Below, piece after piece: positions 16,977 through 25,394 of a stretch of 64,000 nt of DNA; position 1 is the first letter of the stretch, and each line of letters starts with the position of its first letter. Position numbers and translations under genes: made by a program. The notes under the pieces are model-generated. The model had not been told where the DNA came from. It did not search any database and was given only the letters and a program-made list of their open reading frames with translations. Source of the stretch: JANNWF01 sp052390415 (GTDB taxonomy: Bacteria; Pseudomonadota; Gammaproteobacteria; Xanthomonadales; Xanthomonadaceae); NCBI GenBank assembly GCA_052390415.1, contig JBQTGY010000033.1:86999-150998 (forward strand), in the 5' to 3' direction.

Positions 16977-18548
16977 TCAGCGCGCAATGCTTGCCAATAC
17001 CACCGGCCGCAGCGACCACTGACCTTCGACGCGTTGTCCAATCACCTGGACGCTGGCGCTGCCCTTCGGCCCGCTCAGCGCAAAGCGCACTTCCACGTCG
17101 GCAGCGGCATTCTGTCCGCCTTCACCGATGGTGATCGACCCATCGACGTCGTTGCCGGCCAGCACGACGGGAATACCAAGCGACGCAATCACGCCAGGAT
17201 CGGCAGTCACGGCGCGCAACAGTGATTGGAACACGACGCTGTCGGTCACTTCGGGTGGCGTGGGTGGCGCCGGCGGGGCCGGCAAGGCCGGTAGAGGCGG
17301 CAAAGGGATCGGTGGCGGTGGCGGTGGCGTGCGCAGCCGCGACACCTCATTGACCCAGGCGCGGACTTGGTCATCGATCGGGCGCAGCTGACCGTCTTCG
17401 TGGTAGACCTCGGTCAGGCGACCATGGGCATCAACGCTGGCGCGATATGTGCGCTGCTTGTCGAGCCCGGTGGCAGTGATCTCGCGTACGTCGCCGACCC
17501 CGAGTTCGTCCTCGGTGGTCGACGTAATGCGCAGTTCCGGCCGCGACGCGCTGACGCCGACTTGCGCCACCAGCAGACCGCCAGCGCTGAGCAGAACAAT
17601 GAGGGCAATGCGGGCGCCGGCACGACCGCGTGGTGGTGGGCCAGATGGCGAGTCGGACAACAAACGGCTGATACGTTGCATGAGTGAACCTCCTTGGGCT
17701 GCAAGAACAAGACGCGGGAAAGTCGGCCGCTGGCGTTCCAGTGCAACCAGCGCTTCGGCCAAGGCGATGGCGTTCCCGCAAGCCGCCACCGCAAGGTCGT
17801 CACAGGCGTGTTCGCGCTCCTGCCGGATGCGCCGGCTGAGCCACCACACGCCGGGATGGAAAAACAACAGCGCTTCGATCACGCACTGCACGCCGTTCCA
17901 CAGCCAGTCGAGACGGCGAACGTGGGCCAGTTCGTGCGCGAGCAGGGCCTCGAGTTGTTCGGCCGACAGCCGCGACATCAGTGCCAGTGGCAGCCAGATC
18001 ACCGGCCGCAATAGGCGCGCGGTGAACGGCGCCACCACGTCCTGTGCCAGCCGCACCGTCACTGTGCGGGTGATGCCGAACGCCCCCCGTAGCGCGTCCA
18101 CACGACGCTGCCAGTCGGCCGGCAAGCTGGCGTACGGACGCCGAGTCAGCGCATTGATCCACTGCAGTCCACCGCAGTGGCGCAACAGCATCAGGGTCAC
18201 GCCCGCCAGCCACAGCAGGGTCAGCAATCCGGCCAATTGCCCGGACTCCTGCACGAACAACCCGGGAATCGCCTCGATCCGGGGCGCCGTCACCACTGGC
18301 AGCAGACCGGCATTCACCTGCGTGCCAGGCACCTGCCAGAAACGCAGGAACGCCAGCGTCGGCAGCAGCGCCATCGCCAGCAGAAACCCCATCGCTACCG
18401 CATGTCGCTGCGCTGCACTCGCCCGCGCCATGGCGACAAGTGCCAACCATGCGGCGACCGCCAGCAGGGTGTTCAGCCACAGCGCATGCAGAAGCGCCGC
18501 GGCAAGTGCCGGTGCGAAGCCGAACTGGACGCTGGCGAGTGCGCCCAT
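16977..18548 (-). CDS. blaR1: BlaR1/MecR1-like M56 membrane metalloprotease sensor
   Basis: 523 residues. Four N-terminal transmembrane segments (about 8-130) flank or precede a cytoplasmic M56 protease loop with the zinc motif LLAHELAHVRRLDWLWN (about 203) and downstream EREHACDD. A further helix (ALIVLLSAGGLLVAQVGVSA) leads to the periplasmic part. In BlaR1 that part is a penicillin-binding domain; here it is only about 190 residues, with a long proline-rich linker (PPPPPPIPLPPLPALPAPPA) and a small C-terminal domain whose GPKGSASVQVIGQRVEGQWS resembles Coa1-type folds. No SxxK/KTG motifs are seen. On sensing its signal it would cleave the co-transcribed BlaI. The ATG overlaps the blaI stop (TGATG). 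Confidence 0.85.
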   Translation of the reverse strand: MGALASVQFGFAPALAAALLHALWLNTLLAVAAWLALVAMARASAAQRHAVAMGFLLAMALLPTLAFLRFWQVPGTQVNAGLLPVVTAPRIEAIPGLFVQESGQLAGLLTLLWLAGVTLMLLRHCGGLQWINALTRRPYASLPADWQRRVDALRGAFGITRTVTVRLAQDVVAPFTARLLRPVIWLPLALMSRLSAEQLEALLAHELAHVRRLDWLWNGVQCVIEALLFFHPGVWWLSRRIRQEREHACDDLAVAACGNAIALAEALVALERQRPTFPRLVLAAQGGSLMQRISRLLSDSPSGPPPRGRAGARIALIVLLSAGGLLVAQVGVSASRPELRITSTTEDELGVGDVREITATGLDKQRTYRASVDAHGRLTEVYHEDGQLRPIDDQVRAWVNEVSRLRTPPPPPPIPLPPLPALPAPPAPPTPPEVTDSVVFQSLLRAVTADPGVIASLGIPVVLAGNDVDGSITIGEGGQNAAADVEVRFALSGPKGSASVQVIGQRVEGQWSLRPVVLASIAR

Positions 18549-18937
18549 CAGCCGAGCTTCCGCTTCGCCTTGGCTTGGGCGATGAGCGTGGACATGGCGT
18601 CGAGCTCCTCGGAGCTGGCGCTGTCGTCATCCAGCGCCCGTTGCACCAGGGTCAGCGCGGACCCGGAGAATGCCCGCCGCAGCAAGTCTTGCAGCAGCGA
18701 GGCCTGCACCACCGGTTCGGCATGCAGGGCGGTGTAGGTGTGGCTGCGTTGTGTCTCATCTCGGCGCAGCAGGCCCTTCTCGGCCATGATCGTGAGCATC
18801 TTCAGGACTGTCGTATAAGCGGTGTGCTTGTCGCGCGAGAGCACGCTGTGCACCTCGCGGACAGTCATAGGCTCATTGCGCGACCACAAGACGTAAAGGA
18901 TCGCCAATTCGCCTTCGGTGGGATGCAGCTTCGGCAT
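18548..18937 (-). CDS. blaI: BlaI/MecI/CopY-family transcriptional repressor
   Basis: 129 residues with a winged-helix domain (about 5-75: MPKLHPTEGELAILYVLW, MTVREVHSVLSRDKHTAYTT, VLKMLTIMAEKGLLRRDE) and a C-terminal dimerisation helix. Such repressors are inactivated by cleavage by the partner M56 protease, here encoded immediately downstream with overlapping stop and start codons. A TACTA-N6-TAGTA palindrome lies 32-47 bp before its ATG, implying autoregulation, and a related palindrome precedes the S41 protease gene, implying a second target. The ATG at 18937 aligns with the usual family N-terminus. Confidence 0.92.
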   Translation of the reverse strand: MPKLHPTEGELAILYVLWSRNEPMTVREVHSVLSRDKHTAYTTVLKMLTIMAEKGLLRRDETQRSHTYTALHAEPVVQASLLQDLLRRAFSGSALTLVQRALDDDSASSEELDAMSTLIAQAKAKRKLG

Positions 18938-18968
18938 GGGAAGGCTCCGATAAATACGATGCTATTAG

Positions 18969-18984
18969 TACTATGTATTTAGTA
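18969..18984. promoter_or_regulatory. Predicted BlaI-family operator upstream of blaI
   Basis: TACTATGTATTTAGTA is a dyad with exact outer arms TACTA/TAGTA and a 6-bp core that contains TGTA. It lies 32-47 bp before the blaI start, within an A/T-rich stretch where the promoter is expected, and resembles the operator at 16946-16961. Confidence 0.65.
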
Positions 18985-19177
18985 GTTTGCCAAGCACTCG
19001 CTGAGTCGGCCTTGCAGCCGCCTCTCCATCGCTGCGGCTGCACTATCAAAAGCGGCACCTTCGCTACCAGGCGCAGAGCCAAGCCGCAGCCACAATCACC
19101 GCGACTCATTCGCAGCGATCAGATCACCGCGATACGAAAGCTGCCAGAACTTGCAATGTCGTTCAGGTGATCAGCGG

Positions 19178-20302
19178 TCAGCTGCCGCGCCCCGCAACGG
19201 TTGCCTCAAGCGCGGCAATCTCATCGATGCGCACATTCGCGCCATCGGCGAGTCGCTCACCTCCACGCACCACCAGGCGGTCGCCCGAAGCGATGTCACC
19301 GGTCACTTCCACCCAATCGCCTTGCGTGCCGCCGGTTTCCACCGGCACACGCTGTGCGATCAGTTCGGCGTTGATCCGCACCACATAGGTCTGGTCGGCA
19401 CGCAGCAATAACGCGTCGCGCGGGACGGCGACGACTTCGCGCGGTGCCGCGCTGGGCAGACCGACTTGCAGGGCTGATCCGATCGCCCACAACGATGAAT
19501 CCAGTTCGATACGCAACTCGATCTGGCGCGAACTTTCGTCACCGACCGGCACCACCGCGCGCACTTTTTGCACGGTTTCATTGCTGCCTTCGCGCAGACT
19601 CAAACTCATGCCGGGCGCGAGCCCCGCCGCCAGATTGACGGGCGCCTGCGCACGCACTTCCAGACGCTGCGTATTCACCAACCGCGCCACCGCGGTGCCG
19701 GTGCCGAGGTATTCGCCGATCTGGATGAAACGTTCGGCCACCATGCCGTCAAACGGTGCTCGCACCGTGCTGTTCAACAGGCGCTGACGGGATTGTTCGA
19801 CGCTCACATTGGCGCGCTGCAAATCCTGCTCCAGCACCCGCCGTTGCGAGCGCGCCTCATCCAGTTGCGCGCCGGCGATGCTGGCTTTTTCAACCAGCTG
19901 ACCCAAGCGCTGCTCCTGCGAATGCGCGTAGTCGAGTTGGGCCTGGATGCGTGCCACATCGGACTCCGCTTGGCGAATCTGCAGGCGCAGCATGCGGTCG
20001 TCCAAGCGTGCCAAGGGCTCGCCTTTGCGCAACTGCGTGCCGACTTCGGCTACCGCGATCACGCGGCCCTCTTGTTCGCTGGCGACCCGCGCATCCTCAC
20101 GGCTGACCACGTTGCCCGGCGCCCACAACAGCGGCGCGAACTGGGACGTCTGCGCCGTCATCACCCCCACCGGGGTCGCCGGTACCGCCGGCACAACAGC
20201 GGCAGTCGGCTCATCCTGAGCGTGGACGCTGAGCACCGCGGCCATCGAAGTGGCCAGGGCGATGGCTAGGGCGAGGCTGAGTTTGCGGGTGGTGGTTTTC
20301 AT
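19178..20302 (-). CDS. RND efflux periplasmic adaptor subunit (pump 1)
   Basis: 374-residue membrane fusion protein. A cleavable signal peptide (to VHAQ, about residue 29; no lipobox) is followed by a biotinyl-lipoyl half (VIAVAEVGTQLRKGEPLARL), a helical hairpin (about 100-170), the second lipoyl half (VRAPFDGMVAERFIQIGEYL), a beta-barrel domain and a membrane-proximal domain. It would link the RND permease encoded just upstream to an outer membrane channel such as the TolC encoded at 40652. The permease stop is 76 bp upstream, with a palindromic repeat element at the junction. The ATG at 20302 begins the signal peptide. Confidence 0.9.
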   Translation of the reverse strand: MKTTTRKLSLALAIALATSMAAVLSVHAQDEPTAAVVPAVPATPVGVMTAQTSQFAPLLWAPGNVVSREDARVASEQEGRVIAVAEVGTQLRKGEPLARLDDRMLRLQIRQAESDVARIQAQLDYAHSQEQRLGQLVEKASIAGAQLDEARSQRRVLEQDLQRANVSVEQSRQRLLNSTVRAPFDGMVAERFIQIGEYLGTGTAVARLVNTQRLEVRAQAPVNLAAGLAPGMSLSLREGSNETVQKVRAVVPVGDESSRQIELRIELDSSLWAIGSALQVGLPSAAPREVVAVPRDALLLRADQTYVVRINAELIAQRVPVETGGTQGDWVEVTGDIASGDRLVVRGGERLADGANVRIDEIAALEATVAGRGS

Positions 20303-20377
20303 TTCAGGCTCCTCGATGATTCCAATTCAATCGTTGCAGTGGCTGCTGATTGCCTACGCAATTCCAATCCTTCGAAC

Positions 20378-20464
20378 GTCATTCCCGCGCAGGCGGGAAT
20401 CCAGCGGTCCGGTAGCTCGGTGCAAGGTCCAAGGGCTCTGAATCCCCACCTTCGCGGGGATGAC
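20378..20464. repeat. Composite REP/BIME-like element at the 3' end of the RND permease gene
   Basis: Two hairpins face each other: attcccgc-gcag-gcgggaat at 20381-20400 and atcccc...ggggat at 20442-20461. The outer ends gtcat (20379) and atgac (20460-20464) are also inverted, so the whole unit is an imperfect palindrome. Sequence and peptide (RHPREGGDSE) match the common GTCATTCCCGCG..GGCGGGAATCCAG repeat class of proteobacteria. It contains the permease stop codon. Confidence 0.75.
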
Positions 20465-23400
20465 GGGTAATGGAGGCCTGCCGCTCGCGACCCAACTGCA
20501 ATCGCAACAACGCCGGAATCAGCACCAGGGTGAACAGCAGGCTCAGGCCCACGCCGCCGACGGTGACCGCCGCCAGACCGCGATAGATCACGCTGCCGGC
20601 ACCAGGATTGATCACCATTGGCAAGGCGCCGACCACGCCCGTCAACGCGCCGATCAGGATCGGTCGCAGCCGCTGATTCAAGGCCTGCTCAACCGCTCGG
20701 GTGAGGTCCAGTCCTTCCTCCTGCGCGGTGCGTGTTTGCGATACCAGCAGGATGGCGTTGTTGATGACCATGCCCAACAACATGATGAAACCGATCATCG
20801 ACAGCAGGTCCAGCGACTGCGGTGCAAACAGCCCCAGCGCGCGCAAGCCCAGCACGCCGCCGAACACCGCCATCGGCAAGGTCAGCATGACGAAGGCGCT
20901 GTCCTTCAGCGACTTGAATATCGCCGCCATCAGCATGAACAACACCAGCAGCGCGAGCACGAAGTTCTGCCGCATGCCGCCAATCACTTCCTGCAGACGA
21001 TCCGCGCTGCCCGACACCTGCACGCCTGCGTCGGCTGGCAGCCAACCACGCAAGGCCGGCACGACCTCGGTTTCGACGATGGCGAGTGCCTCTTCCAAGG
21101 CCATCGCTGCGGGCGGATCGACGGTCAACGTCACCGTGCGCCGCCGATCCACGCGCCGCAATTGATTTGGCGTGAGCGTGGTCTGCATGCTGACCAACTC
21201 ACCCAACGGCAACACGCCCGCCTGCGGCGTCGCGATCGGCATGCTGGCCAGTTGTTCCGGCGTGTCCCAACCGGCGGCGCGCAGGATGATCGGCAAACGC
21301 TGATCGCCGTCAAAATGTTCGCCCAGCCAGATGCCGTCACCCACGGTGCGCACGATGTTGCCGACCTCCGGCCGATTCCAACCCACTTCGGCAAGGCGTC
21401 GATCGTTGGCGGTCAAGCGCAATTCGGGTGAGGTGGCGTCCGCGCTTGGGAAAGCCTGCACATTGGCACCGGCAAACTTTTCTTCCAGCAACAGCCGACC
21501 CTGTTCGGCGGCGCTGTTCAAGGCCTCGACTTCGCCGGCTTGCAGATGGATCTGGATCGCGCGGGCAGAGCCGCCGAATCCACCGAACAACTCGCCCTCG
21601 GTGGTGAAAGCGCGGGTGTCCGGGAAACCGACCGTGATCTCGTCACGGACGATACGCTCCAGTTCGCCGATCTGATTCTCGTCGACCACGCGTGCACCCA
21701 GGGTGCCTCCACCCGGCCACAACAACAGGTACCAGTTCTTCAGTTGCGGTGGTTTGTCGCCATCCATGTACGGCTGCATGCGCTCACGCACGGTCTGGGC
21801 GATCTCGCGATCCACCTGGGCGGGGCTCATGCCGGGTGGAAAGCTGAAAAACGTGTCGATGGCGGCGCGTTTGACTGGCGGCAGGTAGTCGATCTTGGGG
21901 GCCAACGTGTAGGCCAATACCGAAGGCAGCAGCACCAGCCCCACGATCCAACCCAGTTGCTTGGGTCGCGAATCCGTCCAGCGCAGGATGGCGCGGGTGG
22001 CACGCGGATAACCCTGGTGATCGTTGGATTTGAGTTTTTTGGCCTGCAACCAACCGGCGGATGCGGCCGGCAGCACGGTGATCGCGATCAGCATCGAGAT
22101 TGCCACCGCAATCGAAATGGTCAGGGCCAGATCGGCAAACAACTGCCCTTCGACATCGCCCATGAAGATCACCGGCACGAACACCGCGATGGTGGTCAGG
22201 GTCGAGGCCAACAAGGCGCTGGCGACTTGCCGCGTACCCAGACTGGCGGCTTCATGCGGCAACTTGCCCGATTCGCGCAGACGGACAATGTTTTCGGCCA
22301 CCACCACCGCCGCGTCCATCACCATGCCCACCGCGAACGCGAGTCCGGCGAGAGAAATCACGTTGAGGCTGCGACCGACCAGATCCAGCACGATGAAGGT
22401 CGCCAACAACGAGATCGGAATCGCGGTGGCAATCAACAAGGTGGCGCGGCGATCACGCAGGAACCACCACAGGCAACCCACTGCCAACAACACGCCGGCG
22501 AACAGGTTTCCCGACAACAGATTGATCGCACGATTGATGAACAAGGACGAGTCGAAACTCTGCTCGATGCCCAAACCCTGTTCGGCCAACAAACCCGTGC
22601 GCATGTCGGCGACCTCCGCCTTGACCGCGTTCAGGGTGGCCAGCACGTTGGCGCCGCTTTCGCGATCAATGCGCAGACCGATGGCTGGATTGCCGTTCTG
22701 ATAGGCAAAAAACTGGCGCTCGGGTGGTTTGACGGTGATGGTGGCGACATCGCCCAGCCGCACCGGGCTGCCGTCGCGCCAGGCCAGAATCAGTTGACCC
22801 AGATCTTCCGGCGCGTAACGACCGGCAAAGCGCAGCGTGTACTGGCGACGCCCGGACTCGAAAAAACCACCGGACACATCGGTGGCACGCGCGGCTTGTT
22901 GCACCAACTGCGGAATCATCACCCCGAAGGCTGCGGCTTTTTGCAGATCCAGCGCGATGTTGAGTTCGTCCGGCGGCCCGCCATTGACCTGCACGCCAGC
23001 GACGCCGGGTATCGCTTCGATGCGCGGTACGACCCGATCTTCAACGAGACGGCGGAAGTCCTCGATCGAGCCTGGCGTGGACGGCAATTTCTGCACGAAG
23101 AACCAGCTCAGTGCGGCATTGGCTTCATCGGCCGACAACTGCACCACTGGCGGATCGGCATCCGCCGGCAGCGGCGGCACCCGGTTCAAGCGTCCGAGCA
23201 CGTCAACCAGCATCGCCCGCATGTCGGTGCCCACCGCAAAGGTGAGATTGATGAAGCTGCCACCCTGTCCGGCATTGCCGTCCATCTGCGCCAGACCAGG
23301 CAAACCTTGCAGCACACTTTCTTGCGGCTCCAGAATTTCCGACTCGATTTCCTGCGGCGAGGCCGCACGCCATCCGGTCTGGATCGACATCTGCGGGCGC

Positions 23401-23522
23401 TCGATATCCGGAAACAGCTGCAAGGGCAGCTGCCACAGGCTGAGCAGACCAAACAAACAGACCAAGGCGACAACAACCGCCACCGCGGCAGGGTTTTTCA
23501 GTGATCCATCGATCAGCGACAT
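20379..23522 (-). CDS. RND efflux permease, HAE1/AcrB-like (pump 1)
   Basis: 1047 residues with the RND architecture: helix 1 (about 12-32), a large periplasmic loop, helices 2-6, a second loop and helices 8-12. Recognisable are the N-terminus LKNPAAVAVVVALVCLFGLL, GMVMDAAVVVAENIVRLRES in helix 4 with its proton-relay acidic residues, and GMVINNAILLVSQTRTAQEEG in helix 10. It is a proton-driven exporter with the adaptor encoded downstream; the substrate is not predictable. ATG 23522 is chosen because the conserved N-terminus starts there (frame opens at 23618). The last about 30 codons (after LQLGRERQ) lie in a REP-type element and are unlikely to be ancestral protein. Confidence 0.9.
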   Translation of the reverse strand: MSLIDGSLKNPAAVAVVVALVCLFGLLSLWQLPLQLFPDIERPQMSIQTGWRAASPQEIESEILEPQESVLQGLPGLAQMDGNAGQGGSFINLTFAVGTDMRAMLVDVLGRLNRVPPLPADADPPVVQLSADEANAALSWFFVQKLPSTPGSIEDFRRLVEDRVVPRIEAIPGVAGVQVNGGPPDELNIALDLQKAAAFGVMIPQLVQQAARATDVSGGFFESGRRQYTLRFAGRYAPEDLGQLILAWRDGSPVRLGDVATITVKPPERQFFAYQNGNPAIGLRIDRESGANVLATLNAVKAEVADMRTGLLAEQGLGIEQSFDSSLFINRAINLLSGNLFAGVLLAVGCLWWFLRDRRATLLIATAIPISLLATFIVLDLVGRSLNVISLAGLAFAVGMVMDAAVVVAENIVRLRESGKLPHEAASLGTRQVASALLASTLTTIAVFVPVIFMGDVEGQLFADLALTISIAVAISMLIAITVLPAASAGWLQAKKLKSNDHQGYPRATRAILRWTDSRPKQLGWIVGLVLLPSVLAYTLAPKIDYLPPVKRAAIDTFFSFPPGMSPAQVDREIAQTVRERMQPYMDGDKPPQLKNWYLLLWPGGGTLGARVVDENQIGELERIVRDEITVGFPDTRAFTTEGELFGGFGGSARAIQIHLQAGEVEALNSAAEQGRLLLEEKFAGANVQAFPSADATSPELRLTANDRRLAEVGWNRPEVGNIVRTVGDGIWLGEHFDGDQRLPIILRAAGWDTPEQLASMPIATPQAGVLPLGELVSMQTTLTPNQLRRVDRRRTVTLTVDPPAAMALEEALAIVETEVVPALRGWLPADAGVQVSGSADRLQEVIGGMRQNFVLALLVLFMLMAAIFKSLKDSAFVMLTLPMAVFGGVLGLRALGLFAPQSLDLLSMIGFIMLLGMVINNAILLVSQTRTAQEEGLDLTRAVEQALNQRLRPILIGALTGVVGALPMVINPGAGSVIYRGLAAVTVGGVGLSLLFTLVLIPALLRLQLGRERQASITRHPREGGDSEPLDLAPSYRTAGFPPARE

Positions 23523-23679
23523 GGCAGTCCTTGAGAGCGGTGACGACGGCCACTGTCCGCCTGTCGTTGCTCGCTCAGATGCGCCAAAGGTCACTTTAGT
23601 TACGCGCCCTGCGCCCAAGCGAAGGGGGATTGCGATGGAGCGACGCGTCAGCGCGCAAGCTCGGCCGAGCCGCGGTCTG

Positions 23680-24561
23680 TTAGCTCCGTGGGCGCTTTTT
23701 CTTCACGGGTGGCGGTGCCTCTGCAGGCAACTCATTGGACGCAACGTGCATCACCAACGGGATCGAAGCGACCATCAGCTCGGACACCAGTTTTGCCAAC
23801 ATGTAGCCAATCGCCCAGGCATGGGCTTCGGTTTGAATCAGCTTTTCAACCAACAGGAATCCGCACCCGGCCACCGCCAGCATGCACACCGCCGCCAGCG
23901 CCGAGCTGCGCGGTGCGCGCTTGGCCCGCAGCACGATCCACTCGAGCAGTTTGAAGCCGCCGATGACCACCACAAAAAAAGGCATCGCGAACGGAATGCC
24001 GCCAAAGATCAGCGTCAGCAGGCGCGCCATCGCGTCGTGACCCAACGATGCCATGAACGGCGGACCGATCCGTCGATAGCGCTGCCAATCGCTGACCATG
24101 GGGAAGATTGCCAACACCAGGGTCAGCGCCAGCGCATAGGCAACGCCTGAATCCAGCCAGATTTGCGTCCCCTGAAAGTAGCTGAGCATTTCCCGCCAGC
24201 CACCAATGAACAACAAGGTAAGACCGTAGGCACCGCTGCACCAGATCAGCAGAAATACCAGCACCGGCAGCACCTGGCTCCATGGTTTGGGCTGGTCTAT
24301 CCAATCGGCACGCGGAATCGGCAGCGCCGAAAGCCGCGCCAACACCGTCACCATCACGGTTTCGATCACCACGATCAGAATCAGGCCCGGCCCGGTCAGG
24401 CGACCCTGCAACATCAGCCAAAGCAGATAACCATTGCTGGCCAGCACCGGCAGCAGACCCAAGCCAAAAAAGAGCGGCCCATGGAAGGGAAACTGCTTGA
24501 GATAGGCCAGTGCATCGGCCTTGGTCAAGGTCTCAGTGTTCGCCATCGATTTCTTTCCCAT
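23680..24561 (-). CDS. Seven-helix inner membrane protein of unknown function
   Basis: 293 residues, mostly membrane: segments such as FFGLGLLPVLASNGYLLWLM, LILIVVIETVMVTVLARL, VLPVLVFLLIWCSGAYGLTL, YALALTLVLAIFPMV, IPFAMPFFVVVIGGF, ALAAVCMLAVAGCGFLLV and YMLAKLVSELMVASIPLVM give about seven helices, and the tail is basic (KKKRPRS). No family is recognised. ATG 24561 (MGKKSMANTE) is preferred because GGAG lies 5 bp upstream; an in-frame ATG at 24546 is the alternative. It is divergent from the lipase gene with 87 bp between starts, so the two may share a promoter region. Confidence 0.7.
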   Translation of the reverse strand: MGKKSMANTETLTKADALAYLKQFPFHGPLFFGLGLLPVLASNGYLLWLMLQGRLTGPGLILIVVIETVMVTVLARLSALPIPRADWIDQPKPWSQVLPVLVFLLIWCSGAYGLTLLFIGGWREMLSYFQGTQIWLDSGVAYALALTLVLAIFPMVSDWQRYRRIGPPFMASLGHDAMARLLTLIFGGIPFAMPFFVVVIGGFKLLEWIVLRAKRAPRSSALAAVCMLAVAGCGFLLVEKLIQTEAHAWAIGYMLAKLVSELMVASIPLVMHVASNELPAEAPPPVKKKRPRS

Positions 24562-24648
24562 CGGGTCTCCATGGCCTTTCGTACAGGTTCGCAAGTCTGC
24601 GCGCATCGGTACAGTGCGGCCTCTGCTCATCCGCCTGGGAGGGACGCG

Positions 24649-25344
24649 ATGCACGGTCTGATGCGAGTGATGGGGTTGCTGAGTCTGTTGGTCTCATCAG
24701 CCATGGTGCAAGGCCAATGCCGCGATGCGGTGGTGCTGGTGCACGGCAATGCGGGCAAACCCGCCGACTTCGACAACACCTACGTCGAACTGCGTGCGCG
24801 TGGCCTTGCTGCCAATCAAATTTTTCGACCCGACTGGGGCAGCAAAACCTGTGCGGCCTGCAACGACCACAGTGGCAGCGAAGAGACGCCGGTGATCAAT
24901 GCCATGGTCAACGCCCTGGCAGTTTCATGCACGGGCAAGATCGATGTGATCGGCCATTCGATGGGTGCCACCTTGGCCGCGCGCGAGATCGACAAGCATG
25001 GTCTGCGTCCGCAGGTCGACGCCTTTGTCGGTATCGCCGGCGCATTTCGGGGATTGCGCTCCTGCGGCACCTATCCATTCAACGTGATCACCAGCACCTG
25101 CGGCTATTGGGGACTGTCGATCAGCAGTCCGCTGCTCAATGCTCTGGCCGGCAAACGTTTTGCTGATCGGGTGTACTCGTTGAAGTCCTATTCGGATCAG
25201 ATCATCTGCGCGACCGGGGTGTGCACGGTCGGCGGCATTCATTCCTCATCGATCTGGAACGAGAACGCGAGCTACACCTATGTCACTGGTCATTTCGGAT
25301 TGTTGACCGGGACTGCCATCAAACAGGCCGATTTGATCCAATAG
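24649..25344 (+). CDS. Secreted lipase/esterase, alpha/beta hydrolase (lipase class 2-like)
   Basis: 231 residues. A signal peptide (about 1-22, ending near VQGQ) is followed by VVLVHGNAG (oxyanion-hole HG motif) and the nucleophile elbow VIGHSMG (Ser about residue 104). The rest resembles the bacterial lipase class 2/EstA-LipB group, with paired cysteines (CAAC, CATGVC) suggesting disulphides. The acid is probably the Asp in YSDQIIC, and the histidine lies in VTGHFGLL near the end. It should hydrolyse short- to medium-chain esters outside the cytoplasm, possibly exported by the T2SS in this window. ATG 24649 follows GGGAGGGACGCG, a good ribosome binding site. Confidence 0.85.
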   Translation: MHGLMRVMGLLSLLVSSAMVQGQCRDAVVLVHGNAGKPADFDNTYVELRARGLAANQIFRPDWGSKTCAACNDHSGSEETPVINAMVNALAVSCTGKIDVIGHSMGATLAAREIDKHGLRPQVDAFVGIAGAFRGLRSCGTYPFNVITSTCGYWGLSISSPLLNALAGKRFADRVYSLKSYSDQIICATGVCTVGGIHSSSIWNENASYTYVTGHFGLLTGTAIKQADLIQ

Positions 25345-25394
25345 CGCGAACAGCAATGGGCGACGCAGCGCTGTCGCCACGTTGCAGCAGCCAC

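Noticed and set aside
21540..23504. Long plus-strand open frame antisense to RND permease 1
   Set aside because: A GC-rich shadow of the permease; Gln/His/Arg-rich composition without domains, no ribosome binding site.
19178..23522. Heavy-metal (CusA/CzcA) identity for RND pump 1
   Set aside because: The permease lacks the Met-rich metal relay expected of CusA and the adaptor has no Met/His-rich N-terminus, so a HAE1-type drug pump is more likely.
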